Assembly (NCBI GenBank): GCA_965218625.1
Contig: CBDCLG010000015.1
Coordinates: forward strand, 310,001-374,000
DNA length: 64,000 nucleotides
Origin: Bin5 sp965218625
GTDB lineage: Bacteria; Chloroflexota; Anaerolineae; Caldilineales; Caldilineaceae
Direction of reading: 5' to 3'
Part shown: in pieces, positions 51,327 through 60,320 of the stretch
Layout of the letters: every line of letters begins with the position of its first letter
How positions within the stretch are numbered: the first letter of the stretch is position 1
Translations under genes and position numbers: made by a program
Notes under the pieces: generated by a model
Database searches by the model: none
Told to the model about the DNA's origin: nothing
Seen by the model: the letters and a program-made list of their open reading frames with translations, nothing else

Positions 51327-51353
51327 ACAGGCTCCACTTTGGAGGGTACATAG

Positions 51354-52199
51354 ATGGGGTCCAGGCTAAAGTTCAGCAGAAAATCAGTTCTGACCCATGC
51401 GCTGCTGCTCTTTTTCTCGCTCGCAATGATCTTCCCGTGGCTGATCGCCTTCTCGACCGGGTTGAAAGCGCCGGGCGAGTCCGCCCTGAACAGAGGACTG
51501 ATCCCGAGGGAGATCTCGCTCGGAAACTTCGCAAAGGCGTGGGAGATCGCCAATGTGCCGGTATTGGCATTCAACAGCTTTGTCGTTACCGCGACGTCTG
51601 TGGTGGCGATCCTCTTTCTCGCCTCGCTGGCGGCCTATGGATTCGCCCGGCTCGATTTCGCATTCAAAGAGCCGTTCTATCTGCTCTTCCTGGCCGGGCT
51701 GATGTTGCAGGCGGCTGCGATCATGGTGCCGCTCTACCAGGTAAACGTAACCTTCAAACTCCTGGACACCTATTTCGCCATGATCGGGCCCTACGTCGCG
51801 CTGGGCCTTCCCTTTGCCATCCTGATCCTGCGCGGCTTCTTTGAGGGGCTGCCCGAAGAGATCGAAGACGCGGCCCTGATCGACGGCGCCACGCGCTTCA
51901 CCATCTACTGGCGCATCATGCTGCCTCTGACGCGGCCGGCGCTGGCTACCGTCGCCATCTTCACCGGCCTGGGCACGTGGAACGACTTTCTGCTGCCGAT
52001 GCTGATGACCAGCAAACCGGGGCTGCGCACAATGCCGCTGGGGCTGATTCTGTTCGAGCTTGAAGGCGCCATCGGCTTCGTTCTGCACGAGTACCGCTTC
52101 GCGTTGATCATCATGATGACGGTCCCCCTCATCATCGTCTTCCTCCTCCTGCAGCGCCAGTTCATGAGCGGCCTCACCGCCGGCGCCATCAAAGGATAG
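51354..52199 (+). CDS. Sugar ABC transporter permease, MalG type (system 1)
   Basis: 281-residue membrane protein pairing with the upstream MalF-type subunit. It starts with a hydrophobic helix (HALLLFFSLAMIFPWLIAFS); VVATSVVAI-like TM2 follows FNSFVVTATSVVAILFLAS. The EAA loop is EEIEDAALIDGATRFTIYWR with LPLTRPALATVAIFTGLGTW after it, all standard for the family. GGAGG precedes ATG 51354. The downstream glycosidase-like gene begins nine bases after its stop, so one transcript is likely. Confidence 0.93.
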   Translation: MGSRLKFSRKSVLTHALLLFFSLAMIFPWLIAFSTGLKAPGESALNRGLIPREISLGNFAKAWEIANVPVLAFNSFVVTATSVVAILFLASLAAYGFARLDFAFKEPFYLLFLAGLMLQAAAIMVPLYQVNVTFKLLDTYFAMIGPYVALGLPFAILILRGFFEGLPEEIEDAALIDGATRFTIYWRIMLPLTRPALATVAIFTGLGTWNDFLLPMLMTSKPGLRTMPLGLILFELEGAIGFVLHEYRFALIIMMTVPLIIVFLLLQRQFMSGLTAGAIKG

Positions 52200-52207
52200 G
52201 GCGCTCA

Positions 52208-53944
52208 ATGCCCCCGCAAAACCATCTCTTTGAATGGAGCTGCGTTTCCAGCAAGCCCTACGACGACCCTTTCAATCAGGTAACGCTCGACGTTGACATC
52301 ATCGATCCGGAAGGCAACGTGCGCACCGTCCCCGCATTTTGGCGCGGGCGACAGGAGTGGGGCGTGCGCTACGCCTCGCCCAAGGTCGGGCGACACCGCT
52401 TCCGCACGCGCTGCTCCGATATCGACAACGACAGCCTGCACGGGCAGGAAGGCACGATCGAAATCACGCCCTACGACGGCGACAACCTACTCTTGCGGCA
52501 CGGGCCTCTGCGCGTCGCCGACAGCGGTCGTCACCTGGAGCACTGCGATGGCAGGCCTTTTTTCTGGCTGGGCGATACCTGGTGGATGGGGCTGGTCGAA
52601 CGCCTGCCCTGGCCGGACGGCTTCAAACGGCTGGCCGCCGACCGCGTGCAGAAGGGCTTCACGGTCATTCAACTGGTGGCCGGCCTCTACCCGGACATGC
52701 CGCCCTTTGACCCGCGCGGCGCCAACGAGGCCGGTTTCCCCTGGGAGAAAGATTTCAGCCGCGTCAATCCCGCCTGGTTCGACATGGCGGACCGGCGGAT
52801 CGACTGGCTGGTGCAGAGCGGGCTGCTACCGAGCATCGTCGGCTGCTGGGGCTACTTTATGGACTTCGCCGGCGAGGAGAGGCTCAAGCAGCACTGGCGC
52901 TACCTGGTTGCGCGCTACGGCGCCTATCCGGTCGTCTGGGACGTTGCCGGCGAGGCGCTGATGCCGCACTACAGCCATCCGCACTGGCAGGATATCTACG
53001 CCGCCGCGCTGAGGCAACGGGCTGACGACGAGGGCGGCGTAGCAAAGACGCGCCTCAAACGCGAGGACCTGTCGAGCAGAGTGCAGGAACGCCAGGACAG
53101 TGTGCGCTCGGCGTGGACGCGCGTCGCCCGCTATCTGCGCTCCGTCGATCCTTACGGGCACCCGATGACGATCCATCCCGGCACCGGCGGCATCTGGTCC
53201 TTCGATCACGTTGACGATCCGTCGGTCATCGATGTCGACATCACCCAATGCGGCCTGCATGACATTCTCACCTTTCCCCAGATCCTGGACGAAGTCAGCA
53301 GCCAGGTGCCCAGGAAGCCGAGAATGCCCCGATTCGTCGGCGAATCCTGCTACGAGGGCGAGGGCGGCTGGAACTGGGAAAACGTGCAACGGTTAATGTT
53401 CTGGGGAAGCGTGCTGAGCGGCGCGGCCGGCCATACCTACGGCGCCAGCGGGATCTGGCAGGTGAACACGCGCGAAGCGCCCTACGGACCCAGCCCGCGC
53501 ATCTACGGAGAAGGCTTCGATGAGGACCCGTGGGAGGAGGCGATGCACTTCGCCGGCTCGCGCCAGGTGGGATTGGGCCGCAAGTTGCTGGAGCGGTACC
53601 CCTGGTGGCGGTTTGAGCCCTCGCCGCAATGGATCACGCACCGCGGCGAGCACCACTTCAAACCGATGCAGGGCTACATCAGACCGTTCGCGGCCGGCAT
53701 CCCGGGGGAAGTCCGCATCATTTTCATCCCCTTTCGCTATCTGATCACTGTCAGGGAGGTCGAGCCGGACGTCGGCTACCGCGCCTATTATTTCGATCCA
53801 CGGTACGGGCGGGAGCACAACGCCGGAGATGTGGTCCCCGACGAGCAGGGTGCGTGGCAACCGCCCAAACCGCCGATCATCCAGGACTGGGTGCTTGTGC
53901 TGGAACGCACAAGCTCAGAAAACGACCCAAGCATAGCTAACTGA
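52208..53944 (+). CDS. DUF5060/DUF4038 glycoside hydrolase-like protein (apiosidase-like) 1
   Basis: 578 residues, no signal peptide, so cytosolic. An N-terminal DUF5060 beta-sandwich (HLFEWSCVSSKPYDDPFNQV, then TRCSDIDNDSLHGQEGTIEI) leads to the DUF4038 TIM-barrel (GRPFFWLGDTWWMGLVERLP, GFTVIQLVAGLYPDMPPFDP, YPVVWDVAGEALMPHYSHPH, HPMTIHPGTGG) and a C-terminal collagen-bind_2-like domain (RAYYFDPRYGREHNAGDVVP). DUF4038 includes GH140 apiosidases; Glu in VAGEALM and later acidic residues (GESCYEGEGGW) are catalytic candidates. It probably cleaves an imported oligosaccharide or glycoside. Close paralogue of the next gene. Confidence 0.85.
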   Translation: MPPQNHLFEWSCVSSKPYDDPFNQVTLDVDIIDPEGNVRTVPAFWRGRQEWGVRYASPKVGRHRFRTRCSDIDNDSLHGQEGTIEITPYDGDNLLLRHGPLRVADSGRHLEHCDGRPFFWLGDTWWMGLVERLPWPDGFKRLAADRVQKGFTVIQLVAGLYPDMPPFDPRGANEAGFPWEKDFSRVNPAWFDMADRRIDWLVQSGLLPSIVGCWGYFMDFAGEERLKQHWRYLVARYGAYPVVWDVAGEALMPHYSHPHWQDIYAAALRQRADDEGGVAKTRLKREDLSSRVQERQDSVRSAWTRVARYLRSVDPYGHPMTIHPGTGGIWSFDHVDDPSVIDVDITQCGLHDILTFPQILDEVSSQVPRKPRMPRFVGESCYEGEGGWNWENVQRLMFWGSVLSGAAGHTYGASGIWQVNTREAPYGPSPRIYGEGFDEDPWEEAMHFAGSRQVGLGRKLLERYPWWRFEPSPQWITHRGEHHFKPMQGYIRPFAAGIPGEVRIIFIPFRYLITVREVEPDVGYRAYYFDPRYGREHNAGDVVPDEQGAWQPPKPPIIQDWVLVLERTSSENDPSIAN

Positions 53945-53983
53945 CCACCATTCACCATCCACTGCTGTTCGGAGAAAACAGTT

Positions 53984-55651
53984 ATGCTCAATGCCATCCA
54001 GAATTGCGCCACCGAATGGGCCTACAGCTCGGGCAAGGCCTACGGCGACCCGTTCAACGACGTCGAGCTGGACGTGCTGATCACCCGCCCTGACGGCAGC
54101 GAACAGGTCGTGCCCGCCTTCTGGGCCGGCGACCAGACTTGGCGCGTGCGCTACAGCTCGACCCAGACCGGCACCCACCACTACCGCACCGTCTGCTCGG
54201 ACACAAGCAACAACAGCCTGCACGGCCAGACGGGTACGCTCGAAGTCTCACCGTACACGGGCGACAATCCTCTCCTCAAGCACGGACCGGTGCGGGTCGC
54301 CTCCAGCGGGCGCACGTTCGAACATGTCGACGGCACGCCCTTTTTCTGGCTGGCCGACACCTGGTGGATGGGCTTCTGCAAGCGCCTGCGCTGGCCTGAA
54401 GATGTCCAGGAGCTGGCGGCTGACCGCGCGGCCAAGGGCTTCAGCGTGGTCCAGATCGTCGCGGGACTCTATCCCGACATGGAGCCGTTCGACGAGCGCG
54501 GCGCCAATGAAGCCGGTTTCCCGTGGGACCGCGAATTCACCCGAATCAACCCGGCCTACTTTGACCACGCCGACCTGCGCGTCGCCCACCTGGTGCGCTC
54601 CGGGCTGCTCCCCTGCATCGTCGGTTTGTGGGGATTTTTCATCGACTTTGCCGGGCCGGAGGTGGTGAAAAAGCATTGGCGCTACCTGATCGCGCGCTAC
54701 GGCGCCTATCCTGTCGTCTGGTGTACGACGGGCGAGGCGCTGATGCCCTACTATTTGGCGGAGGAGACGGCCGAATTCCAGCAGTGGCGCACCGAGGTGC
54801 AGCTGGTGACGACGGCGGACATGACCTGGCTGCCGCCGGAAAAACGCGCCATCTGGTCCGACATCATGCGCATGGTGAAGTCGACCGATCCCTATGGCCA
54901 TCCGCAGACGATCCATCCCAACGGCTTCGCCCACCTGACGGTTGACGATCCGTCGCTGGTGGAGTTCAATATGCTGCACCCGGCGCATCTCGGCTACCAG
55001 ACGATGACCGACATGGCGCACCTTGTCGTCAGCGCGGTGGAGGAGGGGCCGCGCATCCCGGTGTTGGTGGCAGAGGTCAACTACGAGGGCGAGATGGAGA
55101 TGAGCCATTCGGAGACGCAGCGATTCTTTTTCTGGGCGGCGTTTCTCTCCGGCGCGGGCGGTCACACCTACGGCGCTATGGGCATCTGGCAGATGAACAC
55201 GCCTGAGAAGCCCTACGGCCCGTCGCCGCATGGCGCGTCCTACGGCAACATTCCCTGGAACGAGGCCGCGCAGCTGCCCGGCTCGACCCATGTCGGCAAC
55301 TCCAAGCGCCTGCTCGAGCGCTACGCATGGTGGGATTTCGAGCCGCATCCTGAATGGGTCGAGCCGCACAACACGGTCGAAAACCGACTCATGCCGTACG
55401 CCGCCGGCATCCCCGGGCAGGTGCGGATCTTCTATCTGCCGGGCCCGTCGATCCGCTACGTCAATCGCGGCCAGGTAACAGTCACCGGGCTGGAGGCGGG
55501 CATTCGCTATCGCGGCTTCTACTATGATGTAAAAACAGGCATGGAGCACGGTTCCGTGCCGCTCAAGGGCGACGAACAGGGGAACTGCACGATGCCCAAT
55601 GCCCCCATCCTTTGGGACTGGGTATTTGTAATGGAGAGAGACGATGCATAA
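53984..55651 (+). CDS. DUF5060/DUF4038 glycoside hydrolase-like protein (apiosidase-like) 2
   Basis: 555 residues, same three-domain plan as the preceding protein: ATEWAYSSGKAYGDPFNDVE, GTPFFWLADTWWMGFCKRLR, GFSVVQIVAGLYPDMEPFDE, YPVVWCTTGEALMPYYLAEE, VLVAEVNYEGEMEMSHSETQ, and a C-terminal domain with GFYYDVKTGMEHGSVPLKGD. Long stretches match the neighbour residue for residue, so it is a tandem duplication followed by divergence, possibly towards two linkages. GTT-rich leader and GGAG before ATG 53984. The stop overlaps the PhyH gene by eight bases. Confidence 0.85.
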   Translation: MLNAIQNCATEWAYSSGKAYGDPFNDVELDVLITRPDGSEQVVPAFWAGDQTWRVRYSSTQTGTHHYRTVCSDTSNNSLHGQTGTLEVSPYTGDNPLLKHGPVRVASSGRTFEHVDGTPFFWLADTWWMGFCKRLRWPEDVQELAADRAAKGFSVVQIVAGLYPDMEPFDERGANEAGFPWDREFTRINPAYFDHADLRVAHLVRSGLLPCIVGLWGFFIDFAGPEVVKKHWRYLIARYGAYPVVWCTTGEALMPYYLAEETAEFQQWRTEVQLVTTADMTWLPPEKRAIWSDIMRMVKSTDPYGHPQTIHPNGFAHLTVDDPSLVEFNMLHPAHLGYQTMTDMAHLVVSAVEEGPRIPVLVAEVNYEGEMEMSHSETQRFFFWAAFLSGAGGHTYGAMGIWQMNTPEKPYGPSPHGASYGNIPWNEAAQLPGSTHVGNSKRLLERYAWWDFEPHPEWVEPHNTVENRLMPYAAGIPGQVRIFYLPGPSIRYVNRGQVTVTGLEAGIRYRGFYYDVKTGMEHGSVPLKGDEQGNCTMPNAPILWDWVFVMERDDA

Positions 55652-56549
55652 GACGGTTGAATTCCTGGAACACAACGGGCTGCTCGATGACCCGCAGGCG
55701 CTGTGCGGCCAGATGGAGAGAGACGGCTATCTCTTCTTTCGCGGTCTGCTGCCGAGCGATGAGATTGCTGCCCTGCGCCGGCGAATCTTGCAGATTTGCG
55801 ACAACTACGGGTGGATCGCGCCCGGCACCGAGCTGATGGACGGCATCGCCGACCCCTCGGCCGACGCGATGGAGCCTTTCTGCGGCGTCGGCGTGCCCCC
55901 CGCAGCCTACGGCGATGTGCAATGCCTGGAATCCTTTCACCGCCTGGCGCACCATCCCCGCCTGGTCACGATGCTGGGGCTGCTATTTGACGAAACGACG
56001 CTCGTGCATGCGCTCAAGATCGCGCGGTTGATGATTCCGGCCAAGGGCAATGCGCCCACGCCCGCGCACCAGGACCATATCTTCATCCAGGGGACGAAAA
56101 CGGTCTACACCTGCTGGATGCCGCTGGGCGACTGTCCGCGTCAGCTGGGCGGGCTGAGCGCGCTGCGCGGTTCGCACAAGCTGGGCATTCTGCCGGTGCG
56201 CGCCGCCGAAGGCGCCGGCGGACGCCATGTCATTCTCGACGACGAGATTGAGCAGGAGTGGTTCGAGACCGACTTCGAGCTAGGCGACGTGCTGGTATTC
56301 CACAGCCTGACCGTGCACAAGTCGATCCCGAATCTGACTGAGAACCAGATCAGGCTGTCGGTGGACTACCGTTATCAGCCTCCCTCGCTGCCGATCGAGA
56401 AGAAATCGATCACGCCCCACTGCGAGGTGCTGCCGTGGGAAGAGATCTACGCCGACTGGGAATCGAAGGAGTTGCAATACTACTGGCGGGACTATGATCT
56501 CGAATTCAAAGAGTATGACATATCGCTGGTAGAGGTCCAGGAGGCGTGA
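55644..56549 (+). CDS. Phytanoyl-CoA dioxygenase (PhyH) family protein 4
   Basis: 301-residue Fe(II)/2-oxoglutarate oxygenase. Iron ligands are His142-x-Asp144 (TPAHQDHIFIQGTKTVYT) and His225 (HSLTVHKSIPN), with Arg237 (QIRLSVDYRYQ) for 2-oxoglutarate. Very similar in design to the PhyH protein at 28.5 kb. Its start overlaps the end of the apiosidase-like gene 2 by eight bases, a strong sign that it works in the same carbohydrate pathway, for example oxidative removal of an O-methyl group or hydroxylation of a sugar acid. Substrate not shown. Confidence 0.9.
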   Translation: MHKTVEFLEHNGLLDDPQALCGQMERDGYLFFRGLLPSDEIAALRRRILQICDNYGWIAPGTELMDGIADPSADAMEPFCGVGVPPAAYGDVQCLESFHRLAHHPRLVTMLGLLFDETTLVHALKIARLMIPAKGNAPTPAHQDHIFIQGTKTVYTCWMPLGDCPRQLGGLSALRGSHKLGILPVRAAEGAGGRHVILDDEIEQEWFETDFELGDVLVFHSLTVHKSIPNLTENQIRLSVDYRYQPPSLPIEKKSITPHCEVLPWEEIYADWESKELQYYWRDYDLEFKEYDISLVEVQEA

Positions 56550-56596
56550 GGGTGGCGGACAGGGGATAGGGGCTGAATTGCGATGGGGGTGAGAAG

Positions 56597-57589
56597 ATGC
56601 TCAAGGTCTACGGCGATGAAGATGCCGAGCTCGGAGAATTGGAGGGGCGAACGGCCGCCATCATCGGTTATGGCAACCAGGGGCGCGCCCAGGGGCTGAA
56701 CCTGCGCGACAGCGGCGTCAACGTCATCGTGGGGGGCATCACCGACGGCAGCTGGAGGCGGGCGGAGGCGGACGGATTCCCGGTTTACGCCACCGCCGAA
56801 GCCGCGCGACGCGCCGACATCCTGTTCCTGCTCATACCTGACGAAGCCCAGCCGGGCGTGTACGAGAGCGACATTGCGGCGCAGCTGCACGCGGGCGATA
56901 CGCTTGTCTTCGCGCACGGCTACAACATCCGCTTCGAGCTCATCAAGCCACCGGATGATGTAGACGTGATCATGGTCGCGCCGCGTATGATCGGCAAGGT
57001 CGTTCGCGATCTGTACGTCGAAGGCTCCGGCGCCGCGGCCTATGTCGGCGTGCACCAGGACGCGTCGGGCCGGGCGATGGCGACCGCGCTGGCGATTGCC
57101 AAGGGGATCGGGGCGACCCGCAATGCGGTCATCGAGCAGTCGTTTGCAGAGGAGACCGATCTCGACCTGCTGCTCGAGCAGACCTTCGACCCGGCAATGA
57201 GCCAGGTCCTGCTGCACACCTACGAATTCCTGGTGGAGGCCGGATTCGCGCCGGAGGTTGTCGCGCTGGAGCTGTACGGATCGAAGGAGCTCGCCGAAAC
57301 GGCCGCCGAAATGGCCGACATCGGCTTCTTCAAACAGATGACGTTTCATTCGCAAACGAGTCAGTACGGCAACCTGTCGCGCTCGGACTGGATCCTGCCG
57401 GCCGCGCCATTCAAGAAGAAGTTGAGCGAGGCGCTGCAGGCTATACAGCGCGGCGATTTCGCGCGCGAATGGACGGATGAGGAACGAAACGGCTACCCCG
57501 AATTCAAGCGGCTGCGCGACGACGCGCTGCGACATCCGCTCAACGAGGTCGAAGAGCGCCTGCGACGGCTTGTGAAACACCAGCCTTGA
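56597..57589 (+). CDS. Ketol-acid reductoisomerase-like protein with altered metal site
   Basis: 330 residues. The N-terminal Rossmann part matches class I KARI (RTAAIIGYGNQGRAQGLNLR, GDTLVFAHGYNIRFELIKPP, VIMVAPRMIGKVVRDLY). The C-terminal knotted domain keeps the first metal motif, EETDLDLLLEQ, and FLVEAGFAPEVVALELYGSK, but the second motif is E-x5-E (ELYGSKE) in place of the canonical E-x3-E. FHSQTSQYGNLS replaces the usual MRYSISNTAEYG end. It is embedded between a PhyH gene and a glycosidase, with no other ilv genes. A role in branched-sugar or hydroxy-acid metabolism seems likelier than valine/isoleucine synthesis. GGGGGTGAG precedes ATG 56597. Confidence 0.82.
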   Translation: MLKVYGDEDAELGELEGRTAAIIGYGNQGRAQGLNLRDSGVNVIVGGITDGSWRRAEADGFPVYATAEAARRADILFLLIPDEAQPGVYESDIAAQLHAGDTLVFAHGYNIRFELIKPPDDVDVIMVAPRMIGKVVRDLYVEGSGAAAYVGVHQDASGRAMATALAIAKGIGATRNAVIEQSFAEETDLDLLLEQTFDPAMSQVLLHTYEFLVEAGFAPEVVALELYGSKELAETAAEMADIGFFKQMTFHSQTSQYGNLSRSDWILPAAPFKKKLSEALQAIQRGDFAREWTDEERNGYPEFKRLRDDALRHPLNEVEERLRRLVKHQP

Positions 57590-57679
57590 GTTTGCGGTTC
57601 CTGGTACCTGCTTCCGCCGCGAGAAACGCCACAGATTTGAATCGAATACCGGAGAACAGGAACGAATTGGAGGCATAGC

Positions 57680-59182
57680 ATGTCCGCACCGATCCAGTTG
57701 CACCCAGACAATCCCCGTTATTTCCTCTACAGGGGCGAGCCGCTTGTTCTCATCACCGCCACCGAACACTACGGCGCGGTGATCAACCGCAATTTCGACT
57801 ACGTTGCGTACCTGGACGACGCGGCCGAGAAACGCCAGACGCTCAGCCGCTGCTTTCTGCTCTTCCGTGAACTGCAGGTATTCGACCCGTCAACGCAAGT
57901 GAAGCCGCTCAACCCACATTCGCCGTGCAAGCCGCTGCCGGGCGAGTATGTCTCGCCCTTTGTGCGCAGCGGGCCGGGCTTCGCCACCGACGGCTACCCC
58001 AAGTTCGACCTGGAGCAGTGGAATCCCGAGTATTTCGAGCGGCTGCACGGCTTCTTGCGCGCGGCGCAGGAGCGGGATGTCATCATCGAGCTTACGTTGT
58101 TCAGCAGCACCTACAGCGACGCGGTATGGGGGCTGAACCCGTTGAACATCCAGAACAATATCAACGGCATCGGGGATATTCCCTGGCAGGACTACATTTC
58201 GGGCCGCGACGCCGCGCTGACCGAGCGTCAGATGGCCTATGTCAACAAAGTGGTCGAGGAAGTGAACGAGTACGACAGCTTCTACTTTGAGGTCTGCAAC
58301 GAGCCGTTCACGACGAGGGCGGCCATGGCGCCGGAGACCGAATTTGCGACGCAGTCGGAGGTGGACGGCTGGCAGGAGGCGGTGCGCGATCAGATCCGCG
58401 CGACCGAGGCCGGGCTTCCGAAGAAGCATCTCATCTTCCAGGTGCCGGTCGAGAACTGGCGAACGGACACCGCGCTGGAGCAGATTCTGGGCGAGGAGTC
58501 GGTCGACGCGGTCAACCTGCATGACTATCAGCAGCTGACCTACAAGGACTCGATCCTGGCGCCCCTCTCGCGCTTCATGCAGCGCGACCTGCGGTTGGCG
58601 CGCATCCGGCATCTGTGGACGGCGGTACACGACAGTGGCAAACCCTTCGTTTTCGATGAGGACAACACGGCTACCAACTCGCTTGATGAGGAATCATGGA
58701 TCGTGCATCGCAAGCGGGCCTGGGCGACGGTCTGCAGCGGCGGGCACTACAACATGATCGACTTTTCGGTGCAGGTCGGTGGGCAGGAGGCGGGCACACC
58801 GGCCTCGCAGGCGATGATCCGCAGCTGGATGAAGTACCTGTCTGAATTCATCCACGGGGTCGACTTTGTGCGGATGGGGCCGGACGCGGAGCTTGTCGCT
58901 GAAACGCCGTCCAATACGATCGCGATTGCGTTGAGCCGGCCGGGGCAGGCCCACGTCATCTATGTGGCGGACCAGCGCGAGGTGGATGACCCGACGCTGG
59001 GCCAGCCCTGTCAGGGCCGCCTGGCATTTGCCCTGCCGGCCGGCGGCTACACGGCCAGACTCTACTCGCCGGCAGACGGGGCCTACCAGGAGCAGACGCT
59101 GGACCTGGCGGGCGGAGATGCGACGATCGACCTGGAACCGTTCACACACGACATCGTCGTTCAAATCGAGGCCAATGGTTGA
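57680..59182 (+). CDS. Cellulase-fold (clan GH-A) glycoside hydrolase-like protein
   Basis: 500 residues, no signal peptide. It begins with IQLHPDNPRYFLYRGEPLVL, the usual head of DUF-type (alpha/beta)8 glycosidases. The acid/base candidate is Glu208 in YFEVCNEPF (the NEP motif), and the nucleophile candidate is Glu327 in KPFVFDEDNTATNSL. A C-terminal beta-sandwich (AFALPAGGYTARLYSPADGA) completes it. GGAGG lies seven bases before ATG 57680. The exact family is not recognisable; GH5/GH39-like chemistry (retaining) is expected. Confidence 0.75.
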   Translation: MSAPIQLHPDNPRYFLYRGEPLVLITATEHYGAVINRNFDYVAYLDDAAEKRQTLSRCFLLFRELQVFDPSTQVKPLNPHSPCKPLPGEYVSPFVRSGPGFATDGYPKFDLEQWNPEYFERLHGFLRAAQERDVIIELTLFSSTYSDAVWGLNPLNIQNNINGIGDIPWQDYISGRDAALTERQMAYVNKVVEEVNEYDSFYFEVCNEPFTTRAAMAPETEFATQSEVDGWQEAVRDQIRATEAGLPKKHLIFQVPVENWRTDTALEQILGEESVDAVNLHDYQQLTYKDSILAPLSRFMQRDLRLARIRHLWTAVHDSGKPFVFDEDNTATNSLDEESWIVHRKRAWATVCSGGHYNMIDFSVQVGGQEAGTPASQAMIRSWMKYLSEFIHGVDFVRMGPDAELVAETPSNTIAIALSRPGQAHVIYVADQREVDDPTLGQPCQGRLAFALPAGGYTARLYSPADGAYQEQTLDLAGGDATIDLEPFTHDIVVQIEANG

Positions 59183-59242
59183 CCCGAACAGCGCCAACCA
59201 GGGTGGCCGGTGACGAAATCTATACGAAGGAGAAGCTGCAAG

Positions 59243-60088
59243 ATGGACCTCAAACTCTCGTGCCCCGACTTCACCTTTCCCTTGCTGCCCCATGACGATG
59301 TGTTGCAGCTGATCGCCATGTTGGGCTTTCAGGGGGTCGACATCGGGCTGTTCGAAGATCGCTCGCACATCTATCCCAGCCACGTGATGCCGGACCTGGC
59401 AGGATCGGCGCGCGACCTGTCGAGCCGCGTGCGCGACAAGGGGCTGGAGATCGCCGACGTCTACTTTCAGGCCTCGGGACCAGGGCTGATGGACCTGGCG
59501 ATCAACCATCCTGAGGCCGAAGATCGCCGCAAGGCGCGCGATCTGTTCACACGTGTGGTCGAATTCACGTTGCGCTGCAACGCTACCCATATATCGATCG
59601 AGCCCGGCCTGCTGTGGGAGGGAGAATCCTACGATGAATCGCTGCAGCGGGCGGGCGAGGAGCTGGCCTGGCGCGTCGAGCTGGCGCAGGAGGCCGGCTG
59701 TGTCTGCGCGGTCGAGCCGAACCTCGAGTCTGTGGCGCGCACCCCGGCCCAGACGCACCGTCTGCTGGAGATGACGCCCGGTCTGACGCTGACGCTCGAC
59801 TATTCGCACTTTGCCTACAGAGAGATCAGCGACGACGAGAGCGAAACGCTGGTCCCGCATACGTCCCACTTTCACGTGCGCGGGGGGCATAAGAACCGAC
59901 TGCAGTCGAAGTACCAGGACAATGTAATCGACTACCGCCGCGTCGTGCGGGCGCTGCACGAGGCCGGCTACACAGGTTACATCTGCGTCGAGTATATCTG
60001 GACCGAATGGGAGGGCTGCAACGAAGTCGACACCTTGTCGGAGACGATTCAGATGCGCGATCTGCTGCGGTCGGTTGACCTCAACTGA
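59243..60088 (+). CDS. Sugar phosphate isomerase/epimerase (AP endonuclease 2-type TIM barrel)
   Basis: 281 residues. Xylose-isomerase-like barrel: QLIAMLGFQGVDIGLFEDRS, THISIEPGLLWEGESYDESL, CVCAVEPNLESVARTPAQTH, LTLDYSHFAYREISDDE, SHFHVRGGHKNRLQSKYQDN and GYTGYICVEYIWTEW. Conserved Glu/Asp/His residues in these strands form the metal site. AAGGAG ten bases before ATG 59243 sets the start over the open frame from 59210. It would isomerise or epimerise the sugar released by the glycosidases in this locus. Confidence 0.87.
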   Translation: MDLKLSCPDFTFPLLPHDDVLQLIAMLGFQGVDIGLFEDRSHIYPSHVMPDLAGSARDLSSRVRDKGLEIADVYFQASGPGLMDLAINHPEAEDRRKARDLFTRVVEFTLRCNATHISIEPGLLWEGESYDESLQRAGEELAWRVELAQEAGCVCAVEPNLESVARTPAQTHRLLEMTPGLTLTLDYSHFAYREISDDESETLVPHTSHFHVRGGHKNRLQSKYQDNVIDYRRVVRALHEAGYTGYICVEYIWTEWEGCNEVDTLSETIQMRDLLRSVDLN

Positions 60089-60158
60089 GGTTTCCGGCGA
60101 TGGGGCCACCCTGCATCTGCGCATATTCCGCCTGCGATTGGGTAGAGATTTTCGTTGT

Positions 60159-60187
60159 TTGCTCCTCCTCCGGCCTTCGATTAGAAT
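60159..60187 (+). promoter_or_regulatory. Candidate internal promoter before binding protein 2
   Basis: TTGCTC (60159-60164), 17-base spacer, TAGAAT (60182-60187). It lies in an AT-rich 230-base gap unlike the tight spacing around it, so transporter 2 may have its own transcription start. Confidence 0.5.
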
Positions 60188-60320
60188 AGACAACGCAACT
60201 TCAAAAAAAAATAAAATATTTCCTGGTAATGACGGTTCGAGACGTTCCGCTTTTCCCGGTTTTGAAATCGGTCGAAAGTCCTGTCTTCAACGGATTTTTT
60301 CAGAGGAAAGGGAGGAGATC

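Noticed and set aside
54248..60193. Long minus-strand frames (475 and 499 codons) in the carbohydrate locus
   Set aside because: Antisense to well-supported enzymes and without ribosome binding sites.
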